NCBI GenBank assembly: GCA_001805695.1
Contig: MHGT01000036.1
Span: 4,146-42,985, forward strand
Length of the DNA stretch: 38,840 nucleotides
Direction of reading: 5' to 3'
DNA from: Omnitrophica WOR_2 bacterium RIFCSPHIGHO2_02_FULL_67_20
Lineage (GTDB): Bacteria; Omnitrophota; Gorgyraeia; Aquiviventales; Aquiviventaceae
How positions within the stretch are numbered: the stretch's first letter is position 1; each line of letters begins with the position of its first letter. Below the pieces are notes generated by a model. It worked only from the letters and a program-made list of their open reading frames with translations, made no database searches and was not told where the DNA came from. Position numbers and translations under genes: made by a program. This document shows, piece after piece, positions 1-7,425 of the stretch.

Positions 1-522
1 GGGTTCGTGGTGGAGCGCGACGAGATCGGCCGCGCGACGATTACAGGCTATGCGCCGTCTACCGGGTACCGCGACTTCCGTGGATTGGGGTGGATCGCGC
101 TGATTACGCAGGATGTCAAAGCTGCGTTCGCCCCAGCGGAGCGGCTGAAAACGCTGCTGGTCGCGGTCGCGATGGGCACTGCCCTGTGCGTGATGGCGGC
201 CGTCTTGGTCGTCTCCAATCGCATGACACGCCCCATCGTCAACATGGCGCGCATCGCGGGTGAGGTGGCCCAGGGCAATTTCAGCGCGAGGATCGGCCGT
301 GCGGCCCACGATGAGCTGGGCGCCCTCGCGCGCGCGTTTGATCAGATGACGGAGCGTCTGGAGAAGAGCGTCGTCTCCCGGGATGCGCCGCTGAACGAGA
401 TCGCCGCGCGCACTGCGGTCGAAGCCGCCCGGCGCGAAAGCAACGCCCGCATTCTGGAGATGGAGAAGGAGGTCAACGCCCTCCTGCAGGAGCTCGGCCG
501 GCCGGCCAAATACAGCTCTTGA
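1..522 (+). CDS. C-terminal part of a membrane sensor with HAMP domain (5' end outside window)
   Basis: The frame is open from the first base, so the gene begins upstream and only its last 173 residues are visible. They show the end of an extracytoplasmic sensor region (a stretch like the tail of a Cache domain, including GLGWIALITQD), one membrane segment near window residues 50-70 (LLVAVAMGTALCVMAAVLVV), then a HAMP domain with the typical TRPI start and DELGALARAFDQM helix. About 60 residues of coiled-coil-like sequence follow before the TGA at 520-522. No kinase, GGDEF or methyl-accepting domain follows the HAMP, so this is a Cache-HAMP protein without an obvious output domain. The ligand is unknown. 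A start at GTG 7 is only the first in-frame start codon in the window and is not meaningful. Confidence 0.8.
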   Translation, partial: GFVVERDEIGRATITGYAPSTGYRDFRGLGWIALITQDVKAAFAPAERLKTLLVAVAMGTALCVMAAVLVVSNRMTRPIVNMARIAGEVAQGNFSARIGRAAHDELGALARAFDQMTERLEKSVVSRDAPLNEIAARTAVEAARRESNARILEMEKEVNALLQELGRPAKYSS

Positions 523-523
523 T

Positions 524-703
524 AGGCGTAAATTTTTAGTTGAAGAGAAGGGCACGTTTGAGGCACAATGGTTTGGCCGGACCCGCGGGGGCTACGGCGT
601 GATCGTCGCCTCGCGGGCGGAGTTGCTCGGACAGACGGTGCCGGTGCGATTGACCCGGGGTACAGGACATACCTTATTCGGGGAGCTCGCATATGTCGAG
701 AGT
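524..703 (+). pseudogene. Remnant TRAM domain of a miaB-type methylthiotransferase
   Basis: Between the HAMP gene and miaA, frame 2 reads a coherent stretch containing FLVEEKG, FGRTRGGYGVIV, ELLGQTVPVRL and HTLFGELA. This is the pattern of the C-terminal TRAM domain of MiaB/RimO radical-SAM methylthiotransferases (a GRTRGG core, then IGQ-V-V-I, then SL-GEL). No radical-SAM or N-terminal UPF0004 domain lies upstream, because the preceding 500 bases encode the HAMP protein in another frame. The fragment has no stop of its own before it runs into miaA. miaB and miaA are often neighbours, so this looks like the 3' end of a miaB gene whose front was lost by deletion or rearrangement, or cut by an assembly join. 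A separate functional RNA-binding mini-protein starting at GTG 599 is less likely. Confidence 0.6.
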
Positions 704-1649
704 CGTAGCACTTGTCGGCCCGACCGCGGTGGGGAAGTCCGCCATCGCGGTGGAGCTGGCGCAGTCGCTCGACGCCGAGATCGTCTCCTGCGACTCGATG
801 CAGGTGTACCGGCAGGCAGCCGGCCTCACGCAGTCGCCCACCCACGCCCATCGCGTCCAAGTCCAGCACCACCTGATTGACTGCATCGAGCCCACCGAGG
901 ATTTCAGCGTCGGGGAGTACCGCCGGATGGCGGCCCCGGTCATCGACCGGCTCCTCTCGCACGGCAAGCGCGCCCTCGTGGTCGGCGGCACCGGCCTCTA
1001 CCTGCGCTCGCTCACCGAGGGGCTGTGCGACGCGCCGCCGGCGGACGTCAAGGTCCGCGAGCAGCTCTGGAGCGAGTGCCACAACATCGGCAGCGTGAAG
1101 CTCTACAACCGGCTGCGCGGTGTCGACTCGGCCGCGGCCGCGCGCATCCACCGCAACGACGCCCGGCGCATCATCCGCGCGCTCGAGGTGTACGCGCTCA
1201 CCGGCCGGCCGATCTCCAACTGGTGGCGGCAGGCGAGCGCCGAGCTGCTGCAGGGGCAGGTGACGGTCATCGGGCTGACCCGGGAACGGGACGAGCTCTA
1301 CAAGCGGATCGACGAGCGGCTCCTGCGGATGGTCTACGAGGAGGGGGTCATCAACGAGGTGCGCGCCCTCCTGCGCCTGCCGCTCTCCCGGACCGTAAGA
1401 CAAGTGCACGGCCTCTCGGACATCGAACGCTACCTCAAGGGCGCGGTCAGCCTGAAGGAGACGATTGACATCTGGCAGCAGCGCGTGCGCAACTACGCGA
1501 AGCGCCAGCTCACCTGGTTCCGCGGCACCCCGAACATCCAATGGCTGACCATTTCCCCCGACGAGCACCCCTGGGAAACCGCCGAGCGCGTCAAGGAGCT
1601 CATCCGGCGCGCGCACCCGCAGAACGCCGCCGCCGGGCAGCCGATCTGA
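693..1649 (+). CDS. miaA: tRNA dimethylallyltransferase MiaA
   Basis: The 318-residue product is the usual length for MiaA, which transfers a dimethylallyl group to N6 of A37 in tRNAs that read U-starting codons. The N-terminus has the P-loop GPTAVGKS (residues 9-16). DSMQVYR (34-40) matches the family's substrate-binding loop and GGTGLYLRSL (about 98-107) is the conserved GTGLY segment. Near the C-terminus are the YAKRQLTWFR helix and a conserved tryptophan. The stretch after QVYR that normally reads DIGTAKPT is diverged here (LTQSPT). The start ATG at 693 lies in a weak ribosome-binding context (GGGGAGCTCGCAT). The gene follows a miaB-like remnant and precedes hflX, a common tRNA-modification and ribosome-rescue neighbourhood. 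Confidence 0.93.
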   Translation: MSRVVALVGPTAVGKSAIAVELAQSLDAEIVSCDSMQVYRQAAGLTQSPTHAHRVQVQHHLIDCIEPTEDFSVGEYRRMAAPVIDRLLSHGKRALVVGGTGLYLRSLTEGLCDAPPADVKVREQLWSECHNIGSVKLYNRLRGVDSAAAARIHRNDARRIIRALEVYALTGRPISNWWRQASAELLQGQVTVIGLTRERDELYKRIDERLLRMVYEEGVINEVRALLRLPLSRTVRQVHGLSDIERYLKGAVSLKETIDIWQQRVRNYAKRQLTWFRGTPNIQWLTISPDEHPWETAERVKELIRRAHPQNAAAGQPI

Positions 1650-1760
1650 GCCGCGGCGCGAGCGCCCCGGCGCCAGGCGTCCGCCACATCCTGATCGTTT
1701 CTCTCCGCACGCTGCCAGCCATTTGCAGGTGCACCCCCAGCCCTGCACGGCCTCTTGTTA

Positions 1761-3032
1761 ATGCCCGCTGAGCGCGCCGTCCTCGTCACCGTCCAGCTGG
1801 ACCCGCGCTTCTCGAAAGGGCGCGGGCCATTCTGGCCGCTCGCCGACGAAGCGGACGAGCTGAAGGAGCTTGCGCGCTCCGCCGGATGCGACGTGGTGGC
1901 CGAGCTGAGCGTGCGGCGCCACCAGCCGATCGCCGGCACGTTCCTCGGCGGCGGCAAGCTCGACGAGGTGGCGGCGCTGGCCGCGGAGCGGCAGGGCCAG
2001 ACGGTCATCTTCAGCCAGGAGCTCTCGCCCGGCCAGCAGCGCAACATCGAGGAGCTGGTGGGCGCGAAGACGCTCGACCGCACCCAGCTCATCCTGGACA
2101 TCTTCGCCCAGCGCGCCCGCTCGCAGGAGGGCAAGGTGCAGGTGGAGCTGGCCCAGCTGCGCTACCTCCTGCCGCGCCTCGTGGGGAAGGGCATCATGCT
2201 CTCGCGTCTGGGCGGCGGCATCGGCACGCGCGGCCCGGGCGAGCAGAAGCTGGAGGTGGACCGCCGGCGCATCCGCATGCGCATCCAGCGCCTCGCGGGC
2301 GAGCTGGAACAGCTGGGCGCGCGGCGCTCGGCGATGCGCGCGCGCCGGCGCGAAACCGAGACCCCGGTCGTGGCGCTCGTCGGCTACACGAACGCGGGCA
2401 AGACCACCCTGCTCAACCGGCTCACGGGCTCGGCCGCGACGGCCAGCAATCAGCTCTTCACGACGCTCGACCCGCTCGCGCGGCGCGTGCGCCTGCCGAG
2501 CGGCGAGACGTTCCTCCTGACCGACACCGTGGGCTTTCTCCACCACCTGCCGCACCACCTGATCGAAGCCTTCAAGGCGACGCTCGAGGAGGCGCGCGAC
2601 GCGGACGTGCTCCTGCACGTCCTCGACGCCAGCCATCCGCTCGCGGCCGAGCACGCGCAGGCGGTCGAGGAGGTGCTCAAGGCGCTCGGCCTGACGGAGA
2701 AGCCGGTGGTGACGGCGCTGAACAAGCGCGACCAGGTCGAGGATGCGCAGCGCCTCACAGCCCTGGAGCGGGTGTACGCCCCGGCGGCCGCCATCTCCGC
2801 CAAGACCGGGGAGGGATTGGACCGCCTCGGCGAGCTGCTCACCGGCAGCCTGGCCTCGCTCCTCATCGAGCCGGTCCGGCTCCGGATCCCGGCCGAGCAT
2901 GCCGACCTTGTGGCCTCGGTCTACCAGCGCGGACAGGTGCTCCGGCGCCGGGAAGTTGACGGCACGATTGAGCTGCTCGCCAGGCTTCCGGCCAAGCTTC
3001 GCTCCTCGCTCGCCCCCTATCTTCTTGCTTGA
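1761..3032 (+). CDS. hflX: Ribosome-associated GTPase HflX
   Basis: This GTPase binds the 50S subunit and splits stalled ribosomes. The N-terminal HflX domain carries GTFLGGGKLDEV and the glycine-rich GGGIGTRGPGEQKLE segment diagnostic of the family. The G domain follows: G1 GYTNAGKTTL (about residues 208-217), G2/G3 FTTLDPLARR and DTVGFL (about 254), and G4 NKRD (about 319). Length is 423 residues, normal for the family. I chose ATG 1761 over the TTG two codons upstream because the first conserved residues follow it. The 111-base gap to miaA shows no clear promoter. The last codons overlap the -35 box of the hrcA promoter (TTGACA at 3029-3034). Confidence 0.93.
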   Translation: MPAERAVLVTVQLDPRFSKGRGPFWPLADEADELKELARSAGCDVVAELSVRRHQPIAGTFLGGGKLDEVAALAAERQGQTVIFSQELSPGQQRNIEELVGAKTLDRTQLILDIFAQRARSQEGKVQVELAQLRYLLPRLVGKGIMLSRLGGGIGTRGPGEQKLEVDRRRIRMRIQRLAGELEQLGARRSAMRARRRETETPVVALVGYTNAGKTTLLNRLTGSAATASNQLFTTLDPLARRVRLPSGETFLLTDTVGFLHHLPHHLIEAFKATLEEARDADVLLHVLDASHPLAAEHAQAVEEVLKALGLTEKPVVTALNKRDQVEDAQRLTALERVYAPAAAISAKTGEGLDRLGELLTGSLASLLIEPVRLRIPAEHADLVASVYQRGQVLRRREVDGTIELLARLPAKLRSSLAPYLLA

Positions 3033-3057
3033 CAAGGCACCCCGCTTCCAGTAAACT
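3029..3057 (+). promoter_or_regulatory. Sigma70-type promoter of the hrcA-dnaK operon
   Basis: A perfect -35 hexamer TTGACA (3029-3034) is followed after 17 bases by TAAACT (3052-3057), which matches four of six positions of the -10 consensus. Transcription would start around 3064, inside the CIRCE operator, so a bound repressor would block initiation. The -35 box overlaps the hflX stop codon. Confidence 0.8.
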
Positions 3058-3062
3058 TCGAA

Positions 3063-3089
3063 TTAGCACTCATCAATATAGAGTGCTAA
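3063..3089 (+). promoter_or_regulatory. CIRCE operator (HrcA binding site)
   Basis: The inverted repeat TTAGCACTC - 9 bases - GAGTGCTAA is an exact match to the CIRCE consensus. It lies 13 bases upstream of the hrcA start and directly after the -10 box. In known systems HrcA binds here and represses its own operon until heat stress occupies GroEL. The position and the first gene (hrcA) make autoregulation very likely. Confidence 0.97.
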
Positions 3090-3102
3090 CAGAGGTAGCG
3101 GC

Positions 3103-4152
3103 ATGAGCGTAACTGACTTTGAGCAAAGGAGAAAGGAAATCCTCGGGCTCATCATCGAGGCGTACGTATTGAGCGCCTCGCCGGTGGGCTCGGAGCTCGT
3201 GTCCAAGAAGCTCCGCTCAAGCCTGAGTTCAGCCACCATCCGCAACATCATGGTGGAGCTGGAAAAGTCCGGCTACCTGGAGCAGCCGCACACCTCCGCG
3301 GGGCGCGTGCCGACCGACCGGGGCTACCGCTTCTACGTGGACGCGGTGATGGATACGGCCCACCTGTCTCCGGACGAGCTGCGGCAGATTGAGGTACTCA
3401 TCCAGCCCCCGGAGCTTGATGTGGAACAGCTCCTCCAGCGCGCGAGCGGCGTCCTGGCCGGGCTGACCGAGCAGGCGGCCTTCGCCGTGTCGCCCACGGT
3501 GAAGCAGCGCACCGTGAAGCAGATTGAGTTGATGCCGCTCGGGGTGCGCAAAATCCTGTGCGTGCTGGTGGCCAACGAAGAGATGATCGCCTCGCACGTG
3601 GTCGAAATCGAAGAGCCCATGAGCCGCGACGAGGCGGCCGCGCTCGGCCGCTTCCTGAATACGGAGCTGGCCGGCCTCGCCTTCAGCGAACTGCTGAATT
3701 CGCTGGAGCGCCGGATGCTGGCCGAAAGCGACTCGTTCTACCACCTCGTGAAGCGGTCGCTCGGCATCCTCCAGCATGCGCTCTCGAGCGAGCCCAACGA
3801 CCGGCTGTATCTGGAGGGTGCCAGCTACGTCGTGGCCCAGCCGGAGTTCAGCCGCCACCCGCGCAAGGCGCATGAGCTCCTCAAGGGGCTCGATAACGAG
3901 CAGACGCTGCTGGAGCGCATCCGGCAGGACATCGCCCCCGAGGGGGTGCAGGTGCGCATCGGCCGCGAGGTGCAGCTGCCCGGGCTCGAGGAGTGCAGCT
4001 ACCTGACCGCGCCCTGCGCCATCGGCGAGGAGATCGTCGGCGGGCTCGGGGTGCTGGGGCCGAAGCGGATGTCGTACCGGCGCATGCGCGCGCTCGTCGA
4101 GGGCATGGCGCGCTGCGTGACGAACCTCCTGACCCAATGGGACACCCGATAA
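3103..4152 (+). CDS. hrcA: Heat-shock repressor HrcA
   Basis: The 349-residue product has the HrcA winged-helix N-terminus: VGSELVSKKL, SSATIRNIMVELEKSGYLEQPHTSAGRVPTD-type sequence at about residues 27-75, which is the most conserved part of the family. A central GAF-like region and a C-terminal dimerisation region follow. HrcA represses class I heat-shock genes by binding CIRCE, and a perfect CIRCE lies just upstream. The ATG at 3103 has a nearby AGAGGT ribosome-binding site. The stop is followed at once by a repeat array that fills the gap to grpE. Confidence 0.95.
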   Translation: MSVTDFEQRRKEILGLIIEAYVLSASPVGSELVSKKLRSSLSSATIRNIMVELEKSGYLEQPHTSAGRVPTDRGYRFYVDAVMDTAHLSPDELRQIEVLIQPPELDVEQLLQRASGVLAGLTEQAAFAVSPTVKQRTVKQIELMPLGVRKILCVLVANEEMIASHVVEIEEPMSRDEAAALGRFLNTELAGLAFSELLNSLERRMLAESDSFYHLVKRSLGILQHALSSEPNDRLYLEGASYVVAQPEFSRHPRKAHELLKGLDNEQTLLERIRQDIAPEGVQVRIGREVQLPGLEECSYLTAPCAIGEEIVGGLGVLGPKRMSYRRMRALVEGMARCVTNLLTQWDTR

Positions 4153-4153
4153 G

Positions 4154-4260
4154 CACAGAAACACAGAAGGCGGAGAAGACGATGCACACCACAGAGACAC
4201 AGAACAGCAACATCACAACTGCTTCTCTCTGTGTTTCTGTGGATTTCTGTGTTTCTGTGG
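4154..4260. repeat. Inverted short-unit array, ACACAGAAA family, between hrcA and grpE
   Basis: The left half holds CACAGAAACACAGAAGG and CCACAGAGACACAGAA. The right half holds the complement, CTCTCTGTGTTTCTGTGG then TTTCTGTGTTTCTGTGG. Both halves are built from a roughly 9-base unit (ACACAGAAA on one side, TTTCTGTGT on the other), so the whole spacer can fold into a long imperfect hairpin. It is AT-rich compared with the flanking genes. It separates two genes of one operon and could act as a transcript-stability or attenuation element. The function is unknown. Confidence 0.75.
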
Positions 4261-4270
4261 TGCGAGTTGG

Positions 4271-4957
4271 ATGATGGGGCACAAGCACGAGGGCGACCGC
4301 GCCAAGCCGGTGCCCGAGCCGAAGCACCCCACCCACGGCGGCCTCGGCGACCCCGGCCCACAGGATGGGGGAGGGCCGGCCGGGGAGGCCGAAGGCCGAA
4401 GCACGCCGCGCGCAGGCAACACCGCTGAGTTGGAGCGGCTGACGCAGGAGGCGGCACAGGCCAAGGACCAGTACCTGCGGATGCTGGCCGACGTCGAGAA
4501 CACGAGGAAGCGGCTGCAGCGGGAGAAGGAGGAGTTTGCCCGGTTCGCGGCCGAGACGGTGGTGCGCGCCCTGCTGCCCATCCTGGACAGCCTGGACCAG
4601 GCGCTCGTCGCGGTGGACCGGAAGAGCGACGCGGATGCGGTCGTGAAGGGCGTCCACCTCATCCACCGCCAGCTGCATGGCGTCCTGGAGAAGGAGGGGG
4701 TCAGGCGGATCCCCACCGTCGGCGAGCCGTTCGACCCGCACCGGCATGAGGCGGTGGCCCAGGTCGAAGCGGACGGTATGGCGGATGACACGATTGTGGA
4801 AGAGGTGCAGGCGGGCTATACGATGAGCGGGAAAATGATTCGGCCCGCGATAGTGAAGGTGGCGAAAGCAAAGGAAGAGCGTTCTGGGTTGGGGGTTGAG
4901 GGTTCGGGGCAAATGCCCAGAACCCCGAACCCCGAACCCCGAACCGAGTCGGATTAA
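4271..4957 (+). CDS. grpE: Nucleotide-exchange factor GrpE
   Basis: GrpE releases ADP from DnaK. The 228-residue product has a low-complexity acidic/proline N-terminus, then a long coiled coil (about residues 55-100, including YLRMLADVENTRKRLQRE, the family hallmark) and the C-terminal beta domain (GVRRIPTVGEPFDPHRHEAV and VEEVQAGYTMSGKMIRPAIVKV). The last 20 or so residues are encoded by a repeat array (see 4881-4946) and are not typical of the family, so the tail appears to have been altered by repeat insertion. ATG codons at 4271 and 4274 are both possible. No strong ribosome-binding site is visible because the upstream spacer is a repeat array. It lies 13 bases upstream of dnaK. Confidence 0.93.
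   Translation: MMGHKHEGDRAKPVPEPKHPTHGGLGDPGPQDGGGPAGEAEGRSTPRAGNTAELERLTQEAAQAKDQYLRMLADVENTRKRLQREKEEFARFAAETVVRALLPILDSLDQALVAVDRKSDADAVVKGVHLIHRQLHGVLEKEGVRRIPTVGEPFDPHRHEAVAQVEADGMADDTIVEEVQAGYTMSGKMIRPAIVKVAKAKEERSGLGVEGSGQMPRTPNPEPRTESD
4881..4946. repeat. Inverted GGGTTCGGGG / CCCCGAACCC array inside the 3' end of grpE
   Basis: Positions 4881-4909 carry units of the type GGGTTNGGGG and positions 4923-4944 carry three near-tandem CCCCGAA units, the reverse complement. The array can form a hairpin with a short loop around 4910-4922. It is translated as part of grpE and gives a proline-rich tail unlike other GrpE proteins. The architecture is the same as in the intergenic arrays elsewhere in the window, but the unit is different. 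Confidence 0.7.
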
Positions 4958-4969
4958 GGAGGTCTCTCA

Positions 4970-6850
4970 ATGGCAAAGGTGATCGGCATCGACTTGGGAA
5001 CATCGAACTCCGCCTGCGCCGTGATGGAGCAGGGCCGGCCGGCGATCATTCCGTCGGCGGAAGGCACGAGCGTAGGCGGCAAAGCGTTTCCGTCCTACGT
5101 GGCATTCACGAAGGACGGGCAGCTGCTGGTCGGGGAGCCGGCCCGCCGCCAGGCCGCGACCAACCCGGAGGGGACGGTGCAGGCGGCCAAGCGGAAGATG
5201 GGGACCGACCACGTGTACCGCATCTACGGCAAGGAGTACACGCCGCAGCAGATTTCCGCCTTCATCCTGCAGAAGGTGAAGCGGGACGCGGAGGCCCACC
5301 TCGGCGAGCCGGTGAAGGAAGTCGTCATCACCGTGCCCGCCTACTTCAACGACAACCAGCGCCAGGCGACCAAGGACGCGGGCGCGATCGCGGGCCTGGA
5401 GGTGCTGCGGATCGTGAACGAGCCGACCGCCGCGTGCCTCGCCTACGGCCTCGACAAGGCGGCGAAGGAGCAGAAGATCCTCGTCTTCGACCTGGGCGGC
5501 GGCACGCTCGATGTGACCATCATGGACATGGCCCAGGGGGTCTTCGAGGTCAAGGCGACGAGCGGCGATACCCAACTGGGCGGCACCGATATGGACCTCT
5601 CACTCGTGGACTACATCGCCTCCGAGTTCAAGAAGGAGACGGGGATCGACGCGCGCAACGACCGGGTGGCGGCCCAGCGCATCCGCGAGGCGGCGGAGAA
5701 GGCGAAGATCGAGCTCTCGAACGTCATCGAGACCGACCTGAACTTGCCCTTCATCACCGCGGATGCCTCCGGGCCGAAGCACCTCACCATGACGCTGACG
5801 CGCGCGACGCTCGAGCGGTTGATCGAACCCATCATCAGCCGCTGCCGCGGCCCGATCGAACGGGCGCTGGGCGACGCGAAGCTCAAGCCCTCGGACATCG
5901 ACCGCATCATCCTCGTCGGCGGCCCCACCCGCATGCCCATCGTTCAGCGGTTCGTCGAGGAGGCGGTCGGCAAGAAGGTGGAGCGGGGGGTGGACCCGAT
6001 GGAGTGCGTCGCGATGGGCGCCGCCGTCCAGGCGGGGATCATGAAGGGCGAAGTGAAGGACGTCCTCCTGCTCGACGTGACGCCGCTCTCGATGGGCATC
6101 GAGACGCTGGGCGGCGTGTTCACCAAGCTCATCGAGCGCAACACGACGGTGCCCACCCGCAAGAGCCAGGTCTTCTCGACGGCGGACGACAACCAGTCGG
6201 CGGTGACGATCCGGGTGCTCCAGGGCGAGCGGCCGATGGCCTCCGACAACGTGGAGCTGGGCCGGTTCGACCTGATCGGCATCCCGCCGGCACCCCGCGG
6301 CGTGCCGCAGGTCGAGGTGGCGTTCGACATCGACGCGAACGGCATCGTGCACGTCTCGGCCAAGGACCTCGGGACCGGCAAGGAGCAGTCGATCAAGATC
6401 ACCGCGCCCGAGAAGCTCTCGAAGGACGAGATCGAGAAGATGGTCAAGCAAGCGGAGCAGTTCGCCGAGGCGGATAAAAGCCGCAAGGAGCTGGCCGAGG
6501 CGAAGAACCAGGCGGACCAGCTCGTCTACGCGACCGAGAAGAGCCTGAAGGAGCTGGGCGACAAGGCGGGCCAGTCGGAGCGCCTGGCGATCGAGCAGGC
6601 AAGCCGCGACCTCAAGGACGCCCTCAAGTCGGACGACCTGGCGAAGATCAAGCGGGCGACCGAATCGCTCATGCAGGTTTCGCACAAGCTGGCGGAGGAA
6701 GTGTATAAGAAGGGGCAGGGGGCAAAGGGCGGGGGGCAGGGGGCGGGGGAACGCGGACCGCAGGCCCCGGAAGAGCCCGCCCAGCAGGCCGGCGGGAAGG
6801 ACGATAAGGTCGTGGACGCGGAGTTCAAGGTTAAGGATGAGGGGAAGTGA
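4970..6850 (+). CDS. dnaK: Chaperone Hsp70, DnaK
   Basis: This ATP-dependent chaperone has 626 residues. The nucleotide-binding domain opens with VIGIDLGTSNSACAVME (phosphate 1), followed by FDLGGGTLDVTIMDM (phosphate 2) and ILVGGPTRMPIVQ. The substrate-binding domain has LLLDVTPLSMGIETLGGVFTKLIERNT in its usual place, and the lid ends in DAEFKVKDEGK, close to the usual bacterial ending. Just before that ending is a G/Q-rich stretch encoded by a G-rich repeat (6711-6750). Translation starts at ATG 4970 behind a very strong AAGGAGGT (4956-4963) that overlaps the grpE stop, so the two genes are probably coupled. Confidence 0.97.
   Translation: MAKVIGIDLGTSNSACAVMEQGRPAIIPSAEGTSVGGKAFPSYVAFTKDGQLLVGEPARRQAATNPEGTVQAAKRKMGTDHVYRIYGKEYTPQQISAFILQKVKRDAEAHLGEPVKEVVITVPAYFNDNQRQATKDAGAIAGLEVLRIVNEPTAACLAYGLDKAAKEQKILVFDLGGGTLDVTIMDMAQGVFEVKATSGDTQLGGTDMDLSLVDYIASEFKKETGIDARNDRVAAQRIREAAEKAKIELSNVIETDLNLPFITADASGPKHLTMTLTRATLERLIEPIISRCRGPIERALGDAKLKPSDIDRIILVGGPTRMPIVQRFVEEAVGKKVERGVDPMECVAMGAAVQAGIMKGEVKDVLLLDVTPLSMGIETLGGVFTKLIERNTTVPTRKSQVFSTADDNQSAVTIRVLQGERPMASDNVELGRFDLIGIPPAPRGVPQVEVAFDIDANGIVHVSAKDLGTGKEQSIKITAPEKLSKDEIEKMVKQAEQFAEADKSRKELAEAKNQADQLVYATEKSLKELGDKAGQSERLAIEQASRDLKDALKSDDLAKIKRATESLMQVSHKLAEEVYKKGQGAKGGGQGAGERGPQAPEEPAQQAGGKDDKVVDAEFKVKDEGK
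6711..6750. repeat. G-rich short-unit repeat (GGGGCA / GGGGGC) in the 3' end of dnaK
   Basis: A run of GGGGCAGG, GGGCAAAGGGC and GGGGGGCAGGGGGC units is translated as GQGAKGGGQGAGERG in the DnaK lid tail. There is no complementary half nearby, so it looks like one half of the short-unit inverted arrays seen in other spacers. The lid tail of DnaK tolerates variable length, so the protein is probably still functional. Confidence 0.45.
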
Positions 6851-6885
6851 TTCCCGTGGCGTCTGACACCGGTGGGAGGGGGTAC

Positions 6886-7314
6886 ATGAACCTGAAGGCA
6901 TGGGCGAAGGCGACGCTCGGGGCGTTCGTCGCGATCTTTGCGGCGGAGTTTCTCATCCACCACGTCTGGCTGGGCGGGTTCTACAAGGCGCACGCGGTCT
7001 GGTGGCGCCCCGCGGCGCAGATGGGGCCGATGATGCCGCTGATGTTCGCGGCTCAGCTCGTGCTAGCGGCACTCCTCACCGTTGTGTACGCCAAGGGCTA
7101 TGAGCCGGGCAAGGGCGGGGCGGGGCAGGGGTTCCGTTTCGGCGTCCTCATCGGGCTCCTGTTGATGCTCCCCTGCAGCCTGATGAACGCCGTCATCTAC
7201 CCGTACCCGATGTCGCTCATCGTCAACTGGCTCGTCGGCGGCCTGGCCGAGATTGCGCTTGCCGGCGCGGTGATTGGGGCGCTGTATAAGCCTGGGAAGC
7301 AACAGGGAGGTTAG
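6886..7314 (+). CDS. Small integral membrane protein (DUF1761-like)
   Basis: I do not recognise a defined function. From ATG 6886 the product is 142 residues with four probable membrane segments: about residues 7-25 (ATLGAFVAIFAAEFLIHHV), 48-65 (MPLMFAAQLVLAALLTVV), 85-105 (GVLIGLLLMLPCSLMNAVI) and 115-135 (IVNWLVGGLAEIALAGAVIG). The layout resembles DUF1761-type small membrane proteins, with a conserved YAKGYEPG-type loop. I preferred ATG 6886 (preceded by GGGAGGGGGTAC) over GTG 6847, which overlaps the dnaK stop, because the sequence before it does not resemble the family. It sits between dnaK and dnaJ, an unusual position for a membrane gene in this operon. Confidence 0.75.
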   Translation: MNLKAWAKATLGAFVAIFAAEFLIHHVWLGGFYKAHAVWWRPAAQMGPMMPLMFAAQLVLAALLTVVYAKGYEPGKGGAGQGFRFGVLIGLLLMLPCSLMNAVIYPYPMSLIVNWLVGGLAEIALAGAVIGALYKPGKQQGG

Positions 7315-7315
7315 C

Positions 7316-7348
7316 GCGTTGGCGGGTTTGCGGGTTTGCGCGTTCGAG
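7316..7348. repeat. Short-unit repeat GCGGGTTTG in the spacer before dnaJ
   Basis: Units GCGTTGGCGGGTTTGCGGGTTTGCGCGTT lie just after the membrane-protein stop. They look like one half of the inverted short-unit arrays found elsewhere, with no clear complementary half. The rest of the 110-base spacer to dnaJ shows no convincing promoter. Confidence 0.35.
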
Positions 7349-7425
7349 ATCGACACCATGAGGACATCTCGGGAGAAAGCAGCCGGCGTATCCGCTTAGT
7401 TCCGGCAAGACTGATTTGAAACGTG

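Noticed and set aside
342..1748. Long minus-strand open frame (about 468 codons) opposite miaA and the HAMP gene end
   Set aside because: It is an antisense shadow of GC-rich coding sequence. The + strand reads clear MiaA and HAMP motifs, and the minus frame shows no recognisable domain.
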